A stretch of 64,000 nt of DNA from Tetraselmis striata. Taxonomy: Eukaryota > Chlorophyta > Chlorodendrophyceae > Chlorodendrales > Chlorodendraceae. Below the pieces are notes generated by a model. That model did not search any database, was not told where the DNA came from, and saw only the letters and a program-made list of their open reading frames with translations. Shown one piece after another: positions 60,185 to 64,000 of this stretch (within the stretch, counting starts at the first letter, position 1; each line of letters starts with the position of its first letter). The position numbers and the translations under genes are program-made. The stretch is from contig VCJN01000770.1 of the NCBI GenBank assembly GCA_006384855.1, forward strand, positions 1-64,000, given 5' to 3'.

Positions 60185-60330
60185 AGGTACGAGAACACGA
60201 TTTTGTTTCGAACAGCCCTCGCGAGTAGGCTGCCCCCGTCAGAGTCGTACAAACCCCCCTCTCCACCTGTAAGCGGATCTTGGAGAGGCCGACGCAAGAT
60301 CGAGGTCGTACAAGAACTATTCGCGATCGA
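60185..60330 (+). repeat. Dispersed repeat, copy 2 (partner 56594-56745)
   Basis: See 56594-56745. Confidence 0.8.
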
Positions 60331-61808
60331 CCATATAGCCGGCTATGGTCGATCGAGGCTACTATTAGGCTGTTTGATTTAAGTTATGTTTTAGGTGCTC
60401 GCCCCCCTCCGATTTACAGTTCCCGCAGGTCCAGTACTGTGTTAAGTACTACATATGAACTTAATCACCGTTAACCAGCCAGAATTCTGAGTGGATGGTG
60501 CATGTAAGTTGTAGAGCGGTGTTGGAGCAGTGCAAGACCCGTCTACATGCATAGGCGACAACAAAGTATTGCGGATAAATATGTAACCACGATTACATAT
60601 TGTTGTGGCTGCGCCCTTTATCACCTTCCTTCCTCATGGCCTTCCGTCTATTTGCTGTCATGTTGTCACGCTGCCACGCTCCTATCCATGCTCTGCATCA
60701 TGCGCCCCCTCTAGCTTGCGTTGCTTCTCCAATTCCATCTGTTGCACCTCCTCTTCATGCTCCTGCTGAGCCACCCGTTGCTCCTTCTCCTCGTCAATTT
60801 CAATGACCTCCGGTTGCTATTCCGTTGTTTGCTATCTTGTTGGCGGCTGTTGCTTTTTCAATGTCGCCAGAGTAGCGTTTATACAGCCAAGGCGACATGA
60901 ATTTATAGCAATTTCAACCAACATGGCGTGCCTGGTGCAACACGAGCTGCCATGCCGCCTTCTCCTCAGGTGTCGGTCATCTCGACCTTCTGGCACGATG
61001 CACGGGGTGGTGGCCAGCGCTTCTCCGAGCCGGAACGAGTCACAAGGTAGTGGGGCTTCACGCAAGCGAGTCGGACTCGTCAGCGGTTGGAAACTGCTCG
61101 ATCATGCTTGTCTTTTTCGAAACCTCTGCGAACCGTCTCAACATGTCGACAGCTTTTGTTGGGTTTTAGCCAATCCTTGCTTACAGCATGGGGCGAACGG
61201 TGGGGCTCCCCGCAGGCTTGGCGTCCCATGTGCACGACACGGGGATAAGCAACGCTACTTCCCCTTGCTCCATCGCGGCGCTCCGACGGTCCACTCCGCA
61301 TATGCTAGCGGAGACCAAGGAAATAGAGCCTACATCGGCGGCGGCCTCTCGGTGGTAGCGGGGGAGAGGTATTGGTGGAGGGTTGCTGGTGGGCTCGTTG
61401 TGAATGGGGCCGCGAGGCGTGTGGCGGTTCGGTCGGCTCGCGTGCATGCGCCGGCGCTGCACGGCAGCGGGCGCGCAGATGACGCGCGCAGTGCGGATAC
61501 ACTGCAAACAACCTTGAACAAGTATTCCTCAGCAAACAAGTCCCCCCCCCCCCCCCCCCCCCCCCCAACCGATTTTTCGGGATTTCGAGACTTAAAACAG
61601 AACAATTAATCGTAACAGCCTTACTGGTGTGTAGAACAGCGACTAGCGAGCATGTGTTGCCAGTCAGAGTCCTGTCCCGGGGGCGAAAAAATACACATAT
61701 AATATCTGATATAGGACGGGGTTATATTATTTGTTCATGATAACGCTTTATTCAATTTCAATTCGGACGATGGTATGATGAGTCGGTAGTACCGCGGTAT
61801 ACTACCGC

Positions 61809-61893
61809 CGTAAAAGTAAAGTTCGCCCCGGGACATCGGCCGAAGCCGCCCCAGCACTTGACCTCGTGCGCCAACTGCAGTCGTAGGTCTAGG
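61809..61893 (+). repeat. Dispersed repeat, copy 2 (partner 50043-50152)
   Basis: See 50043-50152. Confidence 0.8.
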
Positions 61894-63703
61894 CGCTATA
61901 CTACCGCCGTATAGCGCGAATCATGTGTGCCTCCCCGTAGAGTCGCTTTTTTATCATTATGATATTTTACATGAGCTAGCAGCAGAAGGCGATATCAGGA
62001 AATCGCCAAAAAAAGGGACAATAATCAGAAAGGTCCTCTACAGCAGCGATGTATTTATGCCGTGGTGATGAATATTAGCATATGTCATATTTACATGGGC
62101 TAGCTGCAACAGGCGACGATGTATTATCGATTAATCAATCCTCATTAATTATACTAATCCTTACTGCTGCTGGCGATAGCGACTAATCCTTATACCCGTT
62201 CTCGTACCGGTAGCCTACCGGCCTTCATCAGGTGACGAGGCCGCGCGCTAGGTAGTACGCTACGCGCTTCCACGTACTATAGGTACTGGCATAATAAGAC
62301 AGCTGGCCCGTTTATTAGCACCAAAGGGTAGGCAGGAACAAAGTTGTAAGAAATTTCGAATTACTACCGGCACTTATACGCGTACTGCGAGCCAAACTGT
62401 CGCCGCCGCCCATGATTTCAGTTCTCTGTTTTTTCATACGTATGAACAAGATGCTGGCCAATAAGAAATATACAGGAAAACATGGTCACCCGGGGGGGGA
62501 TTATTTACTAATTCTGGTTCGCATACATAAAGCGTAGTACGAAATGATCAAATGCTGACGACCATCTGCGTCGGCAATTTACCAATAATTAACCCCGCGC
62601 CGGTCCACATGTGACGGGGTAGTAACTGCTCGCCAAGGTGCTTGCCACTATATTCATCCCGCGCAGTGTTTTTGGGGCTCATTACTTTCAACGGGCTGCT
62701 GATATAATACCCCGCCAACATACACTACTCGTACAACTACTAAACGGATACCAGGTATTACATGGCTGGCAACTCATTTGCTGACGTGTAGGGCAATTTA
62801 TGTCCTGTTTACTCATCCGCCGTACCTCCTGTCCTGATGACTGATGCGCCGTGACTGCTGTATATATGCCATTCTGGCAGTGCTGCTCTACATGGCTGCC
62901 AGCCTTTGCATGAAGACATTATAGCGACCTATCGGTAGCTGCTGTGCTGGCGGAAATTAATGCAAATGACGTATTTACTTGTAGCAGCGGATAGTGTCCG
63001 TATTAGAACTTCTGTTTTAGTGCACTGTTGTATCTGTAGTACAACTGAATCAAGCTCTTTCCCTTGACAAGTTGTCTTGTGCTACATTTAATCGAGCCGC
63101 ATCGGCATGGTCGATGACGCACCGGCGGGTGCGGAGTGGCACCTGATGCATCGCTATGCAGCTAAACATCCTTATTCATATCAGCCCGCTCGCAACAATG
63201 CTCACATTTGCTGTGTATCGGACTTTTAAACACCATCAGCTTTAATGGCAAAATACCAGGTTACCCAGCAGACAGACCCCCTACGGTCGAAGACACACTT
63301 GAGCATGCGGCGGCGGAGTATCGTCCAAGTGCTTGGTGCCCGGGTCAGTGCATGCTAGAGGGGAAATATTCCGGGGTTGGATAGTGCCTTCCGTAGAGCG
63401 ACGGGGATGTTTAAAAATCTTGAAAGCGCTGAGCCTATCTAAGAAAGCAGAAATCTACCTGAAGGATGTCCCCTGCCGGCTCAACTGACGTCATGTCCTC
63501 CATCAAGCAGGCAGTTGGCAGCGCGGACATTCGTTACGAGAAGGGAAGGGGGCGCATGAAAGCGCATTGAAGGGGCGCGACGGTGGGATGGCGTTGCCCG
63601 CGCGTGCTGGCAGTGGGTGGGCGGCAGCCGGTGGTGAAGAGGGCGCCACGCCTGATGTGGCAGAACTACAACCGTCGGGCGTGGCGCTAATATAGTGGGG
63701 CGT

Positions 63704-63734
<31 letters not shown>

Positions 63735-63743
63735 AGGGGCGAT
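61894..63743. other. AT-richer stretch with no gene seen
   Basis: No protein-like frame in about 1.8 kb. A short repeat copy lies at 63039-63080, and a very long G-run (63708-63734) adjoins the last gene. Confidence 0.55.
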
Positions 63744-64000
63744 CAGATGCCACCCGAGGTGGGGCGGCCGGGGCATCGTAGGCACCACCTCGGCATGCCA
63801 GCGGCGCCCTCGCCGACGACAGCGATGCCGAGGCCGCACTCACACTTGCGCTTAGACACGTCCACGGCGGCGGCCGGCCGGTCGGGGCATTCGGGGCACC
63901 ATCGGGCCTCGCGCATGGAGGCGCCGGGCAAGCCAAACGTGGGCTTGATGCGGCCGCAGTTGCAGAGCTTAGAGTTGACCGCGTGGGCGGGCTTGTCGGG
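63744..64000 (-). CDS. Cys-rich protein resembling EsV-1-7 repeats, partial (runs off the window)
   Basis: On the minus strand, entering from beyond the window end: KLCNCGRIKPTFGLPG, then EARWCPECP, then AVDVSKRKCECG, then PRWCLRCPGRP. This gives an alternating CxCG / FG-x-PG / WCxxC / AVDV pattern twice, much like the zinc-binding EsV-1-7 repeats of brown algae, some other algae and large viruses, although the usual His is absent. The frame meets a stop at about 63750, but a GT donor (GTGGCATC) lies just before it and is followed by a long C-run on this strand, as at other introns here, so the exon may end there instead. Function unknown; EsV-1-7 proteins are linked to development in brown algae. 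Confidence 0.45.

Noticed and set aside
60600-61609. 268-codon plus frame and a Glu/Gln-rich minus stretch
   Set aside because: The plus frame ends in a homopolymer Pro run. The minus stretch near 60650-60800 looks coiled-coil-like but is short and broken; neither strand is convincing.

Overview
The window looks like nuclear DNA of a green alga (chlorophyte-like). It carries three intron-containing host genes: ribosomal protein L4, an EFL-type translation GTPase, and a plant TIP1/AKR1-type ankyrin-DHHC palmitoyltransferase. Their protein sequences read like green-lineage proteins, and TGTAA, the usual chlorophyte polyadenylation signal, lies downstream of all three stop codons. The DNA is GC-rich and full of long C or G homopolymers, many just inside introns behind the 5' splice site. 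Species and family cannot be named from this sequence.

Layout. 148-4153 (+): a four-exon gene of the DUF7869 / RNase H-like (transposase-related) type, interrupted only by three in-frame stops, with a 24-bp minisatellite filling intron 1. About 4.54-22.9 kb: a nest of old mobile elements. The outermost layer looks like a tyrosine-recombinase element with direct repeats at both ends, its recombinase split into a left part (to 7206) and a right part (21.14-21.56 kb). Inside it are a Ty1/copia-type LTR element with 5-bp target duplications (8743-12031), a 5.6-kb block bounded by 37-bp inverted repeats (12241-17809), and unrecognised decayed reading frames. The right direct repeat carries a 916-bp TIR element with a TAA target duplication, and the left repeat shows the matching empty site. 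22.9-25.2 kb: dispersed repeats and a CTGCAG-rich tract.

25469-27948 (+): RPL4, four exons, with a 1-nt deficit in exon 3 that may be a sequence error. 29.94-33.04 kb (-): a decayed non-LTR retroelement with reverse transcriptase and a C-terminal restriction-like endonuclease signature. 33.16-34.15 kb: a tandem array of about 226-bp units. 35006-37148 (+): EFL, two exons. 37.15-42.5 kb: gene-free sequence with repeats, ending in three tandem 371-bp units that cover the 3' end of the next gene. 42532-52336 (-): the palmitoyltransferase, 14 exons whose phases all agree (571 aa). 52.3-63.7 kb: mostly dispersed repeats and small palindromic elements with no recognisable gene. 63.74-64 kb (-): the visible end of a Cys-rich protein resembling EsV-1-7 repeats.

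The host genes do not form a pathway. RPL4 and EFL both serve translation, but each has its own upstream and downstream sequence. The most unusual items are the stop-only DUF7869 gene whose introns and 3' flank share a TTTGTC...GACAAA hairpin motif, the layered element nest with datable insertions, the C-tracts behind donor sites, and the degenerate zinc finger plus DHYC in the palmitoyltransferase.
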